NCBI GenBank assembly: GCA_016716135.1
Contig: JADJWX010000005.1
Location: forward strand, 62,001-126,000
Direction: 5' to 3'
Length of the DNA: 64,000 bases
Source: Lewinellaceae bacterium
GTDB lineage: Bacteria > Bacteroidota > Bacteroidia > Chitinophagales > Saprospiraceae
Below are positions 8,427 to 17,224 of the stretch, piece by piece. Within the stretch, counting starts at the first letter, position 1. Every line of letters begins with the position of its first letter. Below the pieces are notes generated by a model. It did not search any database and was not told the origin of the DNA. It worked only from the letters and a program-made list of their open reading frames with translations. Both the position numbers and the translations under genes were made by a program.

Positions 8427-8940
8427 ATCTTTTGAAACGTTACTTAGAAAATGAAAAACAACATACTAATCATCGAAAAAAAGATTTAAAACAGCTACTG
8501 TTTATTGGCTTGAAAAAAATATTCCAATTCTGGTGAAAGTGATGGAGCAAAGGGTTGGTGTTTTTAGCACTTTTTTTAGTCAAAGTACATTTAAAACAAT
8601 TGGACGAACAAAGGGGGGCAGTGAGTTAGATATAGTTGTCAATAAAATAGAGTGGAAAGATTTTGTTATTGGAATGTATGATAATGTATATTCTTCCAGA
8701 ATTTCGCTCGAATACGAATTCAAGGACTTTTTATATAAACCTACAAAAATTGCAATTGAAAAAAGCCCACGTATAGATATTTACATTGATGACGATTCTA
8801 TCCGTATAGACAACAGTTTACAGTCTGGCATCAATTCTAAAATTAAAGTTTGGGATGACCTTAAGGAAGATGATCTGAAACCTGTTGTTGACTTGGGCAA
8901 TATTTACTTCCAAATAATAAAGGATGCAAAGGAACAGTAG
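8427..8940 (+). pseudogene. Displaced C-terminal part of the Fic protein (two frameshifts)
   Basis: After the Fic stop, coding sense moves to frame 8423 (VNLLKRYLENEKQHTNHRKK). It then moves again, near the A7 run at about 8478-8484, to the frame of 8533-8940, which upstream of the GTG reads KTATVYWLEKNIPILVK and continues to the TAG at 8938-8940. Both steps need one extra base, and both sit at A/G-rich runs. The segment is as AT-rich as the Fic domain. Either the gene is decaying or the assembly has two single-base deletions at homopolymers. A start at the GTG at 8533 giving an independent 135-residue protein is possible but less likely. Confidence 0.65.
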
Positions 8941-8979
8941 ATTAGCATTTCCCTCATCCCTCCACCAGTTTTAAGTCTA

Positions 8980-9056
8980 AATTTTCGTTTGCAGGGTAGC
9001 GGTGCGCGCTGCGACGAAGGACCAAGCAGCGCACCGCTACCCTGCAAACGAAAATT
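8980..9056. repeat. Inverted repeat abutting the uvrB start codon
   Basis: A 28-base stretch starting AATTTTCGTTTGCAGGGT at 8980 is exactly complementary to the stretch ending at 9056, and pairing continues for three bases after a two-base bulge. The loop is about 15 bases. The right arm ends at the base before the uvrB ATG at 9057, so the stem would hold the ribosome-entry region. It may be a palindromic repeat, a terminator for the Fic gene, or a translational control element. Confidence 0.7.
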
Positions 9057-11087
9057 ATGAATTTCAAACTACAATCCCCCTACAAACCCACCGGCGACCA
9101 ACCCCAGGCCATCGAACAACTCGTCGAAGGCATTAACAAAGGCGAGCGCGCCCAAGTCCTGCTTGGGGTGACCGGTTCGGGTAAAACGTTTACCGTGGCC
9201 AATGTGATCGCCCGGGTAAACAAGCCGACGCTGGTGCTCACCCACAACAAAACCCTGACCGCTCAGCTGTACGGCGAACTCCAGTCGTTTTTCCCCGACA
9301 ATGCCGTGGAGTATTTCGTATCGTACTACGACTACTACCAGCCGGAAGCCTACATTTCGGTGACAGATACGTACATCGAAAAGGATTTGCAGATCAATGA
9401 ACTGGTGGACAAACTGCGCCTGAAAGCCACGAGCACGCTGCTCTCCGGCAGGCGCGATATCATCATTGTGGCTTCGGTTTCCTGCATTTACGGTATGGGA
9501 AATCCCGAGGATTACAAAACCGGGATCATCCGCATCCACCCGGGCATGAAATTGTCTAAAACCAGTTTTCTATACGCCCTGACTGACAGCCTGTACTCGC
9601 GCACAGAAACCGATTTCTCCCGTGCCACTTTCCGCGTGCGTGGCGATACGGTGGACATCAATCTGCCCTATGCCGACTGGGGCTACCGGGTCATTTTCTG
9701 GGGCGACGAGATCGAAAGCATCGAAAGTATCGAGATCGAGAGCGGCAAACGCATCCAGACTATGGACAACGCCGCGATTTTTCCGGCTAATTTGTACATC
9801 GCGCCCAAGGACCGCCTGAACGAGATTTTGAACCTTATCCAGGATGAAATGGTCGCCCAGGAAAAGTATTTTATCAGTGAAGGGCGCCCGCAGGAAGCGC
9901 GCCGAATAAAAGAGCGCACCACCTTCGATATTGAAATGATCCGCGAGTTGGGCTACTGCAGCGGCATCGAAAACTATTCGCGCTTTTTTGACCGGCGCGA
10001 ACCCGGCGCCCGGCCGTTTTGCCTGCTTGATTACTTCCCGGACGACTACCTGATGATCGTTGACGAGAGCCACGTGACCATTCCGCAGGTGCGCGGCATG
10101 TGGGGCGGCGACCGCGCCCGCAAGCAAATGCTGGTCAATTTTGGCTTTCGCCTGCCTTCGGCAATTGATAACCGGCCGCAGAGTTTCGCCGAATTTGAAA
10201 GCCTGATCAACCAGGTGATTTTTGTGAGCGCTACGCCGGCCGATTATGAACTGGAACAAACCGAAGGGCTCGTGGTGGAACAATTGGTACGTCCAACCGG
10301 CCTGCTTGATCCGCCCATTGATGTGCGCCCCTCGTTGAACCAGATCGACGATTTGATGGAAGAAATCCTGCGCCGGGTGGCCCGAAACGAGCGTACCCTG
10401 GTGACCACCCTCACCAAACGCATGGCCGAGGAACTCACGGCTTACCTGCTCCGGCTCGACATTAAGACCCGCTACATCCACTCCGAAGTGGAAACCCTGG
10501 AACGCGTGGAGATCATCCGCGACCTGCGCCTGGGCGAATACGATGTGCTGGTGGGTGTCAACCTCCTTCGGGAGGGACTCGATATGCCCGAGGTGTCGCT
10601 GGTAGCCATCCTCGATGCCGACAAAGAGGGCTTCCTCCGCAACATGCGCTCGCTCACGCAAACGGCAGGTCGCGCCGCTCGAAACGCCAATGGCCTGGTC
10701 ATTTTTTACGCCGACAAAATTACCGACTCCATGCGCAACACCATCGACGAGACCAACCGCCGCCGGATGGTGCAGATGGCCTACAACGAAGAGCACGGCA
10801 TCACACCGACCACGGTGACCCGTACGCGCGAGGAAATTCTGGCGCAGCGTAGCATCCTCGACATTCGCGGGGTGGAACAAACCCAGTACTATGTGGAATC
10901 CGAGGAGAAAAACCTGGCCGCCGAGCCTATCGTGGCCTACGCCAATCGCAGCCAGTTGGAAAAAATGGTGCTCGAAACCGAAACACGCATGAAAAAAGCG
11001 GCGAAGGATCTGGACTTTATCACGGCCGCGCAGCTACGGGATGAGATGCTGGCGCTGAAGAAGCAGTTGGTGGAGCGGTTTGGGTGA
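9057..11087 (+). CDS. uvrB: Excinuclease ABC subunit B
   Basis: UvrB is the damage-verifying helicase-like subunit of nucleotide-excision repair; it is loaded by UvrA and recruits UvrC. The 676-residue product has Walker A GVTGSGKT at 37-44, the aromatic-rich beta-hairpin region (YYDYYQPEAYI) that clamps DNA, a Walker B region around VDESHVTIPQ, the SATPADYELEQ motif and helicase motifs V/VI (QTAGRAARNANG). The C-terminal UVR coiled coil (LEKMVLETETRMKKAAKDL) binds UvrC. The ATG at 9057 starts the standard opening MNFKLQSPYKPTGDQPQAI. No ribosome-binding site is possible outside the inverted repeat next to it. The stop is followed after 3 bases by a 35-base palindrome shared with other sites in the window. 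Confidence 0.98.
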   Translation: MNFKLQSPYKPTGDQPQAIEQLVEGINKGERAQVLLGVTGSGKTFTVANVIARVNKPTLVLTHNKTLTAQLYGELQSFFPDNAVEYFVSYYDYYQPEAYISVTDTYIEKDLQINELVDKLRLKATSTLLSGRRDIIIVASVSCIYGMGNPEDYKTGIIRIHPGMKLSKTSFLYALTDSLYSRTETDFSRATFRVRGDTVDINLPYADWGYRVIFWGDEIESIESIEIESGKRIQTMDNAAIFPANLYIAPKDRLNEILNLIQDEMVAQEKYFISEGRPQEARRIKERTTFDIEMIRELGYCSGIENYSRFFDRREPGARPFCLLDYFPDDYLMIVDESHVTIPQVRGMWGGDRARKQMLVNFGFRLPSAIDNRPQSFAEFESLINQVIFVSATPADYELEQTEGLVVEQLVRPTGLLDPPIDVRPSLNQIDDLMEEILRRVARNERTLVTTLTKRMAEELTAYLLRLDIKTRYIHSEVETLERVEIIRDLRLGEYDVLVGVNLLREGLDMPEVSLVAILDADKEGFLRNMRSLTQTAGRAARNANGLVIFYADKITDSMRNTIDETNRRRMVQMAYNEEHGITPTTVTRTREEILAQRSILDIRGVEQTQYYVESEEKNLAAEPIVAYANRSQLEKMVLETETRMKKAAKDLDFITAAQLRDEMLALKKQLVERFG

Positions 11088-11090
11088 GGG

Positions 11091-11125
11091 TACTCGTCCT
11101 ACGACTTCAAGTCGTAGGACGAGTA
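11091..11125. repeat. REP-like palindrome, copy 1
   Basis: TACTCGTCCTACGACTT (11091-11107) is mirrored exactly by its complement at 11109-11125 around one central base. It sits between convergent uvrB and the pseudouridine synthase gene and supplies the last codons and stop of the latter. Near-identical copies occur at 43506-43538 and 55081-55115, with eroded halves at about 45574 and 50933. A role as a two-way terminator is likely. Confidence 0.8.
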
Positions 11126-11775
11126 TGCCCCTCAAACGCCCCCCAAACAGCATCCCCCTCCGGCACTTCCGCCACAAACGTCATCCACTCCCCCGACCCG
11201 GGGTGCTCAAACGCAATTTTCCAGGCATGCAGGTGAATCGAGCGGTCGCGGTTGCCGCGGCGGGCGCCGTATTTCACATCGCCTTTGATGGGACAACCAA
11301 TGGCCGAAAGTTGGGCCCGGATCTGGTGGTGCCGCCCGGTGATTAGCCGGATTTCCAGCAAATGATAGCGCTCGCTGCTACCCAGCAGGCGATAGTGCAG
11401 CTCGGCGCGTTGGGCGCCCGGGCGATCGTCGGCAAATGCGAAGGCGCGGTTTTTTGCACTGTTTTTTTGCAGGAAATGGACAAGCGTCCCTTCGGAGTCG
11501 GGAGGCGCAGTGGCCACCACAGCCAGGTAGGTTTTTTCGATGCTGTGCGTCTGAAACTGCTGTTGGAGCAGCGTCATGGCCTCTTTGGTTTTAGCCAGCA
11601 GGAGTACGCCGCTGGACGGGCGGTCGAGGCGATGCACCGGATGGAGTGCCTGGCCGCATTCGGCTTCGGCCCATTCGAGCACGGACGGGTTACCGGTTTT
11701 GTCGGCCTGTGCCGGCATAGCGGCGGGTTTGTTAACGACGAGCAGCAGGGAATCCTGGTAAAGTATAGTCGGCAT
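11107..11775 (-). CDS. RluA-family RNA pseudouridine synthase
   Basis: A 222-residue pseudouridine synthase lacking an S4 domain. The catalytic motif HPVHRLDRPSSGVLLLAK (about residues 45-62) has the nucleophilic Asp, and LITGRHHQIRAQLSAIGCP (about 143-161) is the binding motif. It resembles the short RluA/TruC-like enzymes that modify 23S rRNA or tRNA, but the target site cannot be assigned. The C-terminal residues HTRPTT and the TGA are encoded inside palindrome copy 1, so insertion of that element appears to have replaced the original end of the gene. It converges on uvrB. Confidence 0.85.
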   Translation of the reverse strand: MPTILYQDSLLLVVNKPAAMPAQADKTGNPSVLEWAEAECGQALHPVHRLDRPSSGVLLLAKTKEAMTLLQQQFQTHSIEKTYLAVVATAPPDSEGTLVHFLQKNSAKNRAFAFADDRPGAQRAELHYRLLGSSERYHLLEIRLITGRHHQIRAQLSAIGCPIKGDVKYGARRGNRDRSIHLHAWKIAFEHPGSGEWMTFVAEVPEGDAVWGAFEGHTRPTT

Positions 11776-11813
11776 GATACGGGCGAAGATAAACGCAAAC
11801 AGTCGCTTTGTCT

Positions 11814-11845
11814 TTTGTGCGAACGAAACTTATCCTGTAGGTTTG
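11814..11845 (+). promoter_or_regulatory. Bacteroidota-type promoter for the TonB receptor gene
   Basis: TTTG at 11814-11817 and TAGGTTTG at 11838-11845 are separated by 20 bases, matching the TTTG-N(17-23)-TAnnTTTG pattern. The ATG at 11873 follows 27 bases later. This promoter also argues against a start further upstream at 11774. Confidence 0.6.
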
Positions 11846-11872
11846 GCAAAAAAAATCCAAAACCCACCTGGC

Positions 11873-14215
11873 ATGCATCTCCGGTTTACCTTTTTGTTTT
11901 GTCTTTATGCAACCTTGTTGCTGGCGCAGCCCGATTCCAGTACGTTGCTCCTGTTACCCGAACGGCTGGACGAACGCCATATTCAGGATCAGCGTTGGAG
12001 CATTCCAAAACGAAAAGCGATTTCAGCGACACGCTCGCTCGAAGAGGTGAACGCACTGCCGTTCACGGTGTGGGTGGTTACCGCCGATGACATTTTGCGC
12101 AACGGTTTTATCACCCTGGGCGATGTACTGCGCTCAGCGCCCGGGGTACGGGTATCACAACCGGGGAATGCCCTGCAGGGCGAAACGTTCATGCTGCGGG
12201 GCTTGTCGGGCAATCAGTATGTGAAAGTGTTGATCAACGATGTGCCGATAAACCCAACCGTGGCGCCGGGCATGCCCATCGGTTACCAGTTGCCCATTCG
12301 GCAGGCGGAGCGCATTGAAGTATTCTTTGGGCCGGCCTCGGCCATATACGGCGACGGCGCCTGCACCGGTGTGGTAAACATTATTTTAAAAGAAACCGAG
12401 CGCCCGATTTTTACCCAGGCCGACCTTTCCTTCGGCAATTTTGGCTTTAACAACCTTGACCTGATGCTCGGGGGGAAATTGTTTAAAGACAAAAATATAT
12501 TTCGGTTCAGTCTCTATGGTAGCAGCACGGTGCGCGAACGGCTGGACTATTTCTACGACGATAATTTGTTTACCACAAAAAACTACCTGCCGTTGGGCTT
12601 TGACTCGACGCTTTATTTGAACAACCCGAACTACCGGGCTCGCGAACCGGGCGATTCGGTTGCACGCTCCGCACAAATACCCCACGAGAGCCGCTTGTTG
12701 GGCATAAACCTCACCTGGCGCGGTATCCAGTTTAATTACAACCGCCTTATTCGCTTCGATCACAGCGGATTGGGTTTGAGCCCACTGGCTGTTTTTTATG
12801 GTAATCCCTCCAATCGCATCGTGGAGCAAATCGAAACGGTGGCTTTTCGTTTTCAAAAACGCCGCGCCAAACGCACCGCTACGAATACGCTTTCATTGGT
12901 CCGTTACCAGGTGCGCAGTGCCTCCTCGTTTACCCCCGTATTTGACCGGCTGAGCACGGCGATGTTTTACGCCAAAGCGCCGCAAATTCAAACACCGGCG
13001 GAGCAGCAGAATGTGCTGAACAATATTTTTACCCAATACAACTCGGACGAGCGCTACGTCGTAGCGGATGGCATCGATGCCCGTTTTGAATCGCGGATCA
13101 ATGCAACCCTGGCGCCCTATCTGTACCTGGATGCCGGCGTCCAATCGAATATGGGAGGAGGCGTACCCCCGATGGGCTATTTCAGGGCGCCGGTGGAGGC
13201 GGATGTTTTCGGCGAACCTGCCCGCCCTTTTGTTCGCCCTTTTGATGTCATCGCAGATGGCTATATCGATTTGAATGTATTCGCGCAACTGCATTTGCGC
13301 ACAAAAAAAATGACGATAATCGGCGGTTTGGCTGCGAATGCTGCCATTGAAAACGCGCTGGTCATCTCACCCCGGATGGCACTTCAATACCGGCCTGATA
13401 GTACATGGATGTTTCGTGTGAGTTATGCCGAGGGTTTTCAACGCCCGCCGATCTATGGCCGGGTGTTGACCTATCAGATTGATGTAACGGATACGTTGTT
13501 TGCGCAACCCGCATTTCATAATCTGGAAAAAACAGAGCGCGTCCGGGCGGCCGAATTTGGTATCCGGCGCTATTCCGACCGGTTTACAACCGATTTGCTT
13601 TTCTTTTATCAGGAAGGGCATAACCTGGCGCGTAATGGATATTTAACACAAACCGATCAAACAATCTGGCGTTATGGATATGAAAATGCGCCCGGGCGGG
13701 CAATGTCGTTGTGGGGTATCCAGGGTACGATCGGCGACGACATTCTGGACTTTGACCTTAGCAAAAACCGACCGGAAGCCGGTGCGGTAACTGCCCACCT
13801 CGATTTTTACTTTCAATATACCCGTGGGCGAGAGTGGTTTGGGTACGGCCTTCCGGCAACCCGGGATATTCGCAGTTTCCCGCGCTGGATGACCCAGTTC
13901 CGCCTCTCGCTTCGGGCCCGGAAATGGGAGTTTACCATAAGTTCAAACCGCCAAAACCATATCCTCAGCAGTGCTACCGTTTATCAGGATTTTTATGGGC
14001 GCGAAACCGTCCTGACAAAATATCCGGCCTACCGAACCTGGGATGCCATGTTACAGGTGTACCTGAGTCAGAATTTTCTCCTGTATTTGCATTTCAAAAA
14101 CCTGTTCAACCGGCATTATGCAGGCATTGATGCCACCGGCACTCAAGATGACCTGCTCTACAATCCGCAGCCCGGTCGTATGTTTCGCGTCGGTGTAAAC
14201 TACAACATGGACTAA
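11873..14215 (+). CDS. TonB-dependent outer-membrane receptor
   Basis: A 780-residue outer-membrane receptor for an unknown ligand. A signal peptide (MHLRFTFLFCLYATLLLAQ) is followed directly by a plug domain (about residues 40-165) with LPFTVWVVTADDILRNG, VLRSAPGVRVSQPG, MLRGLSGNQYVKVLINDVP and the IEVFFGPASAIYGDGA segment that ends plugs. The rest is beta-barrel sequence ending in NPQPGRMFRVGVNYNMD. There is no carboxypeptidase-like N-terminal domain, unlike the receptor at 60-63 kb, so it is closer to classical siderophore/vitamin-type receptors. No SusD partner is adjacent. The start was chosen for the signal peptide and the promoter just upstream. Confidence 0.87.
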   Translation: MHLRFTFLFCLYATLLLAQPDSSTLLLLPERLDERHIQDQRWSIPKRKAISATRSLEEVNALPFTVWVVTADDILRNGFITLGDVLRSAPGVRVSQPGNALQGETFMLRGLSGNQYVKVLINDVPINPTVAPGMPIGYQLPIRQAERIEVFFGPASAIYGDGACTGVVNIILKETERPIFTQADLSFGNFGFNNLDLMLGGKLFKDKNIFRFSLYGSSTVRERLDYFYDDNLFTTKNYLPLGFDSTLYLNNPNYRAREPGDSVARSAQIPHESRLLGINLTWRGIQFNYNRLIRFDHSGLGLSPLAVFYGNPSNRIVEQIETVAFRFQKRRAKRTATNTLSLVRYQVRSASSFTPVFDRLSTAMFYAKAPQIQTPAEQQNVLNNIFTQYNSDERYVVADGIDARFESRINATLAPYLYLDAGVQSNMGGGVPPMGYFRAPVEADVFGEPARPFVRPFDVIADGYIDLNVFAQLHLRTKKMTIIGGLAANAAIENALVISPRMALQYRPDSTWMFRVSYAEGFQRPPIYGRVLTYQIDVTDTLFAQPAFHNLEKTERVRAAEFGIRRYSDRFTTDLLFFYQEGHNLARNGYLTQTDQTIWRYGYENAPGRAMSLWGIQGTIGDDILDFDLSKNRPEAGAVTAHLDFYFQYTRGREWFGYGLPATRDIRSFPRWMTQFRLSLRARKWEFTISSNRQNHILSSATVYQDFYGRETVLTKYPAYRTWDAMLQVYLSQNFLLYLHFKNLFNRHYAGIDATGTQDDLLYNPQPGRMFRVGVNYNMD

Positions 14216-14265
14216 GCCGTTGAGGGGGATTGCAAAACGCTTGTGCCATCAGTGATGTTTTGCGC

Positions 14266-14354
14266 GTTGGCAAGGACGCCAACAGCGGCATTTCGTTGAA
14301 AAGCAGGCCTAAAGCGCCATTGTTGGTGCCATTGTTGGCGTCCTCGCCAACAAT
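14266..14354. repeat. Palindromic repeats in the 14216-14520 spacer
   Basis: The 305-base spacer holds no gene. GTTGGCAAGGACGCCAAC (14266-14283) and the perfect palindrome ATTGTTGGCG-tcct-CGCCAACAAT (14331-14354) share a core and are also inverted relative to each other. An 11-12 base tandem repeat, GCCATTGTTGG, occurs at 14316-14338. The group may stop transcription after the TonB receptor. No promoter box was recognised before the DUF1800 gene. Confidence 0.5.
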
Positions 14355-14520
14355 ATACTTGGATAGGAAATGATGGTCACAACTTGAGTTAAATAGGTAA
14401 CCGACGTTTAAAATTCTGTTAAGCGTTAAACATCCCGGTCTGTTTCAGGTCTTACCCCAAAATATTCGACGCCGGATGGCGGTTGTGCACCCCTGTCCGA
14501 TTTCAAATCCGATAAATGTT

Positions 14521-15969
14521 ATGGCTGTAACAAAGCAACTTAAACTGCAGCACCTGCTCTGGCGCGCCGGCTTTGGCCCCAGCTCCAAAACCTGGCAGGC
14601 TTGGGAAAAGTACCCGGAATCAAGTTGGTGGCCCAGGCTGCGCGATGCAGCGACTGTGGAACCCCGGATTTTCGACGTAGTCGACGGTGCATTGGGCGGT
14701 CTGTTGATGGGCGTGGGTGAGTTGGGGAAAATGGAAAACAGGAAAAAACGCCTGAGCGACGACGAACGCAAAGAAGCCCGAAAACAAAGCCGCCAAGCCC
14801 TGCAAAGCCTCAACCTGATCTGGCTCGAGGAAATGGTGCACACGGATGCGCAATTGCGCGAAAAAATGGCCATGTTCTGGCATGGCCATTTTGCCAGCCG
14901 GAATCTTAACATCCTGTACCAGCAGCAATTGCTCCACATTTTCAGAACGCACGCGCTGGGCAATTTCAAAGATCTCCTGCGTGCCGTTTCCAAAAGTGCT
15001 GCGATGCTGGCTTTTCTCAACAACCAGCAAAATAAAAAACAACATCCCAATGAAAATTTTGCCCGGGAGGTCATGGAGCTCTTCACCCTGGGCCGAGGCA
15101 GGTATACTGAAAACGATATCAAAGAGGCTGCCCGGGCTTTTACCGGCTGGGGATTCAAACTGGACGGTGCGTTTGTTTTCCGCCGCGTTTACCACGATAC
15201 CGGTGAAAAAACCGTGTTGGGGAAAACCGGAAAATTTGATGGTGACGATGTGCTGGATATCTTGCTCGACCAGCGGCAGACCGCCCATTTTATTGTCCGG
15301 AAACTGTATCGTTTTCTGGTCAACGAAGATCAGATTCCCCGTGATGACCGGGTGCAACAACTCGCCGACCGGTTTTTCGATAGCGGCTACGAAATAATGC
15401 CGTTGCTCGAAGCGATTTTTACCAGCAACTGGTTTTTTGAAGAAGAAAATATCGGCCGGAAAATCAAATCGCCCGTTGAACTTTGGGTCGGCATGCGGCG
15501 CGCCATGCCCCTCCAACTCGACGACCCGGAGGGGCAGCTCATCCTCCAGCGCGCCCTCGGCCAGGTGTTGCTTTATCCACCCAATGTAGCGGGTTGGCCC
15601 GGCGGCCGCAACTGGATCGACAGCACCTCCCTGATGCTGCGCTTGCGCCTGCCACATATCCTTGCTGCGCAAAGTGAATTTGACATCAGTCCCAAGGACG
15701 ACGACGATCAAATGATGGGCCGCCAGGGCAAGAGCCGCCTGCAAAAACGCATGGCCGCTTCCATCAATTGGGAACCGGTGCTCAACCTTTTTTCGGCGCA
15801 GCCGGAGCAAATGTTGATTCCGCAAATGGCGCGTTATTTTTGGCAAATCCCCGCCGCGCCGCCGCCGCTGGATACCCTGAAAAACCACATCAATTCCACA
15901 TCCAAAGAACAACAGATTCAATCGATAGCCCTGCAACTCATGGCGACGCCGGAATATCAATTGTGCTGA
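14521..15969 (+). CDS. DUF1800 family protein
   Basis: A 482-residue protein of the DUF1800 family, found in many Bacteroidota and Planctomycetota next to a DUF1501 protein, as here. Family features include the opening QHLLWRAGFGP, EKMAMFWHGHFASR, the NENFAREVMELFTLG motif (about residues 180-195), ARAFTGWGF and PPNVAGWPGGRNWIDS near the C-terminus. No clear signal peptide is present. The reaction is unknown. The ATG at 14521 was preferred over one at 14476 because family members begin near the LLWRAGFG motif. The DUF1501 gene starts 30 bases downstream, so the two are probably cotranscribed. Confidence 0.88.
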   Translation: MAVTKQLKLQHLLWRAGFGPSSKTWQAWEKYPESSWWPRLRDAATVEPRIFDVVDGALGGLLMGVGELGKMENRKKRLSDDERKEARKQSRQALQSLNLIWLEEMVHTDAQLREKMAMFWHGHFASRNLNILYQQQLLHIFRTHALGNFKDLLRAVSKSAAMLAFLNNQQNKKQHPNENFAREVMELFTLGRGRYTENDIKEAARAFTGWGFKLDGAFVFRRVYHDTGEKTVLGKTGKFDGDDVLDILLDQRQTAHFIVRKLYRFLVNEDQIPRDDRVQQLADRFFDSGYEIMPLLEAIFTSNWFFEEENIGRKIKSPVELWVGMRRAMPLQLDDPEGQLILQRALGQVLLYPPNVAGWPGGRNWIDSTSLMLRLRLPHILAAQSEFDISPKDDDDQMMGRQGKSRLQKRMAASINWEPVLNLFSAQPEQMLIPQMARYFWQIPAAPPPLDTLKNHINSTSKEQQIQSIALQLMATPEYQLC

Positions 15970-15999
15970 AAACTTGTAGTCCAAAATCTGAATAAAAAT

Positions 16000-17211
16000 A
16001 TGCTGATCAAACGCCGCGATTTTTTAAAAACAGCTTCCCTTGCCACGGCTTCGCTTTGGGTACCCCGCTTTTTGCAGGCGCATTCCCGGCCCGGCGCTCT
16101 TGCGCACAACGGCCGCATTTTGGTAATGGTCCAACTGAGCGGAGGCAACGACGGGTTGAATACCGTTGTGCCTTACCAAAACGACATTTACTACAAGGAG
16201 CGCCCCCGCCTGGGAATCCTGAAAAAAGATGCACTCCCGCTGACCGATGAAGCCGGTCTGCACCCGGAATTACAAGCATTGAAGAGGCTGTACGACGGCG
16301 GCGACCTGGCTGTTCTGCACAACGTCGGTTATCCGAATCCCGATCGCTCGCACTTTCGCAGTATGGACATCTGGCATTCCGCAAGCCCTGCCGATGAATA
16401 CTGGTCTACGGGATGGCTCGGCCGCTACCTGGATGCCCAGTGCAGTGGCGGCGGGCGGGAAATTTGCCCCGCCACGGTATTGGAAATCGACGATACCCTG
16501 AGCCTGGCCCTCAAGGGAGAGCAACAAAAAGGGCTGGCCCTGCAAAACCCCGGTCAGTTGCATCAAACTGCCCGAAGCTCCTACTTCACCGATTATCTGG
16601 CTGCGCAAAACAACAAGCAACACGAAGATTCCCCTGTGGGCTATTTGTACAAAACTATGGCCGAAACACTTTCTTCTGCCGATTATCTTTTTGAAAAAAG
16701 CCGTCTGAAACCCAGTACCGGAACATATCCGGATACCGGCATGGGTAAACACTTGAAAACCGTAGCCTCCCTGATTCTGGGCGGCTCCGAAACATCGGTG
16801 TATTATCTGTCATTGGGTAGTTTTGATACGCACATCAACCAGGCCGGCCAGCAGAAACGCCTGTTCAAGGAACTCAACGATGCGCTGGCGGCTTTCAGCG
16901 CCGAGTTGAAAGCACAGGGCCGCTGGAACGATGTGCTGGTGGCCACTTTCTCCGAATTTGGCCGCCGGGTAGCCCAAAATGCCAGCGGCGGTACCGACCA
17001 CGGCACCGCTAACCAAATGTTCTTCATGGGCGGTCAATTGAAACAAAAAGGGCTGTTGAATGCCCTGCCGACACTCACCGATCTTGACGAGGGTGACCTG
17101 AAATTCAACGTCGATTTCCGGCAGGTATACGCCACCTTGCTGGAGCGTTGGCTGGGTACGGATGCCGGGCCAATTTTGGGGAAACGTTTTGAACTGCTGG
17201 GTTTCGTTTGA
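16000..17211 (+). CDS. DUF1501 family exported protein
   Basis: A 403-residue DUF1501 protein, a sulfatase/alkaline-phosphatase-fold family of unknown activity. The N-terminus has a Tat signal: KRRDFLKTASLATASLW with an RR-x-F-L-K motif. Family motifs include MVQLSGGNDGLNTVVPY, HNVGYPNPDRSHFRSMDIWHSA and FSEFGRRVAQNASGGTDHGTAN (His and Asp probably bind metal), plus LGSFDTHINQAGQQ. It is coupled to the DUF1800 gene. Folded export by Tat suggests a cofactor- or metal-containing product outside the cytoplasm. Confidence 0.88.
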   Translation: MLIKRRDFLKTASLATASLWVPRFLQAHSRPGALAHNGRILVMVQLSGGNDGLNTVVPYQNDIYYKERPRLGILKKDALPLTDEAGLHPELQALKRLYDGGDLAVLHNVGYPNPDRSHFRSMDIWHSASPADEYWSTGWLGRYLDAQCSGGGREICPATVLEIDDTLSLALKGEQQKGLALQNPGQLHQTARSSYFTDYLAAQNNKQHEDSPVGYLYKTMAETLSSADYLFEKSRLKPSTGTYPDTGMGKHLKTVASLILGGSETSVYYLSLGSFDTHINQAGQQKRLFKELNDALAAFSAELKAQGRWNDVLVATFSEFGRRVAQNASGGTDHGTANQMFFMGGQLKQKGLLNALPTLTDLDEGDLKFNVDFRQVYATLLERWLGTDAGPILGKRFELLGFV

Positions 17212-17224
17212 GGCACTGGGTAAC

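Noticed and set aside
8533..8940. Independent 135-residue protein after the Fic gene
   Set aside because: Fic-like sequence continues upstream of its GTG in the same frame, so it reads as the displaced end of the Fic gene rather than a separate gene. It stays possible.
9570..10880. 436-codon minus-strand open frame inside uvrB
   Set aside because: Antisense shadow; uvrB is complete on the plus strand.
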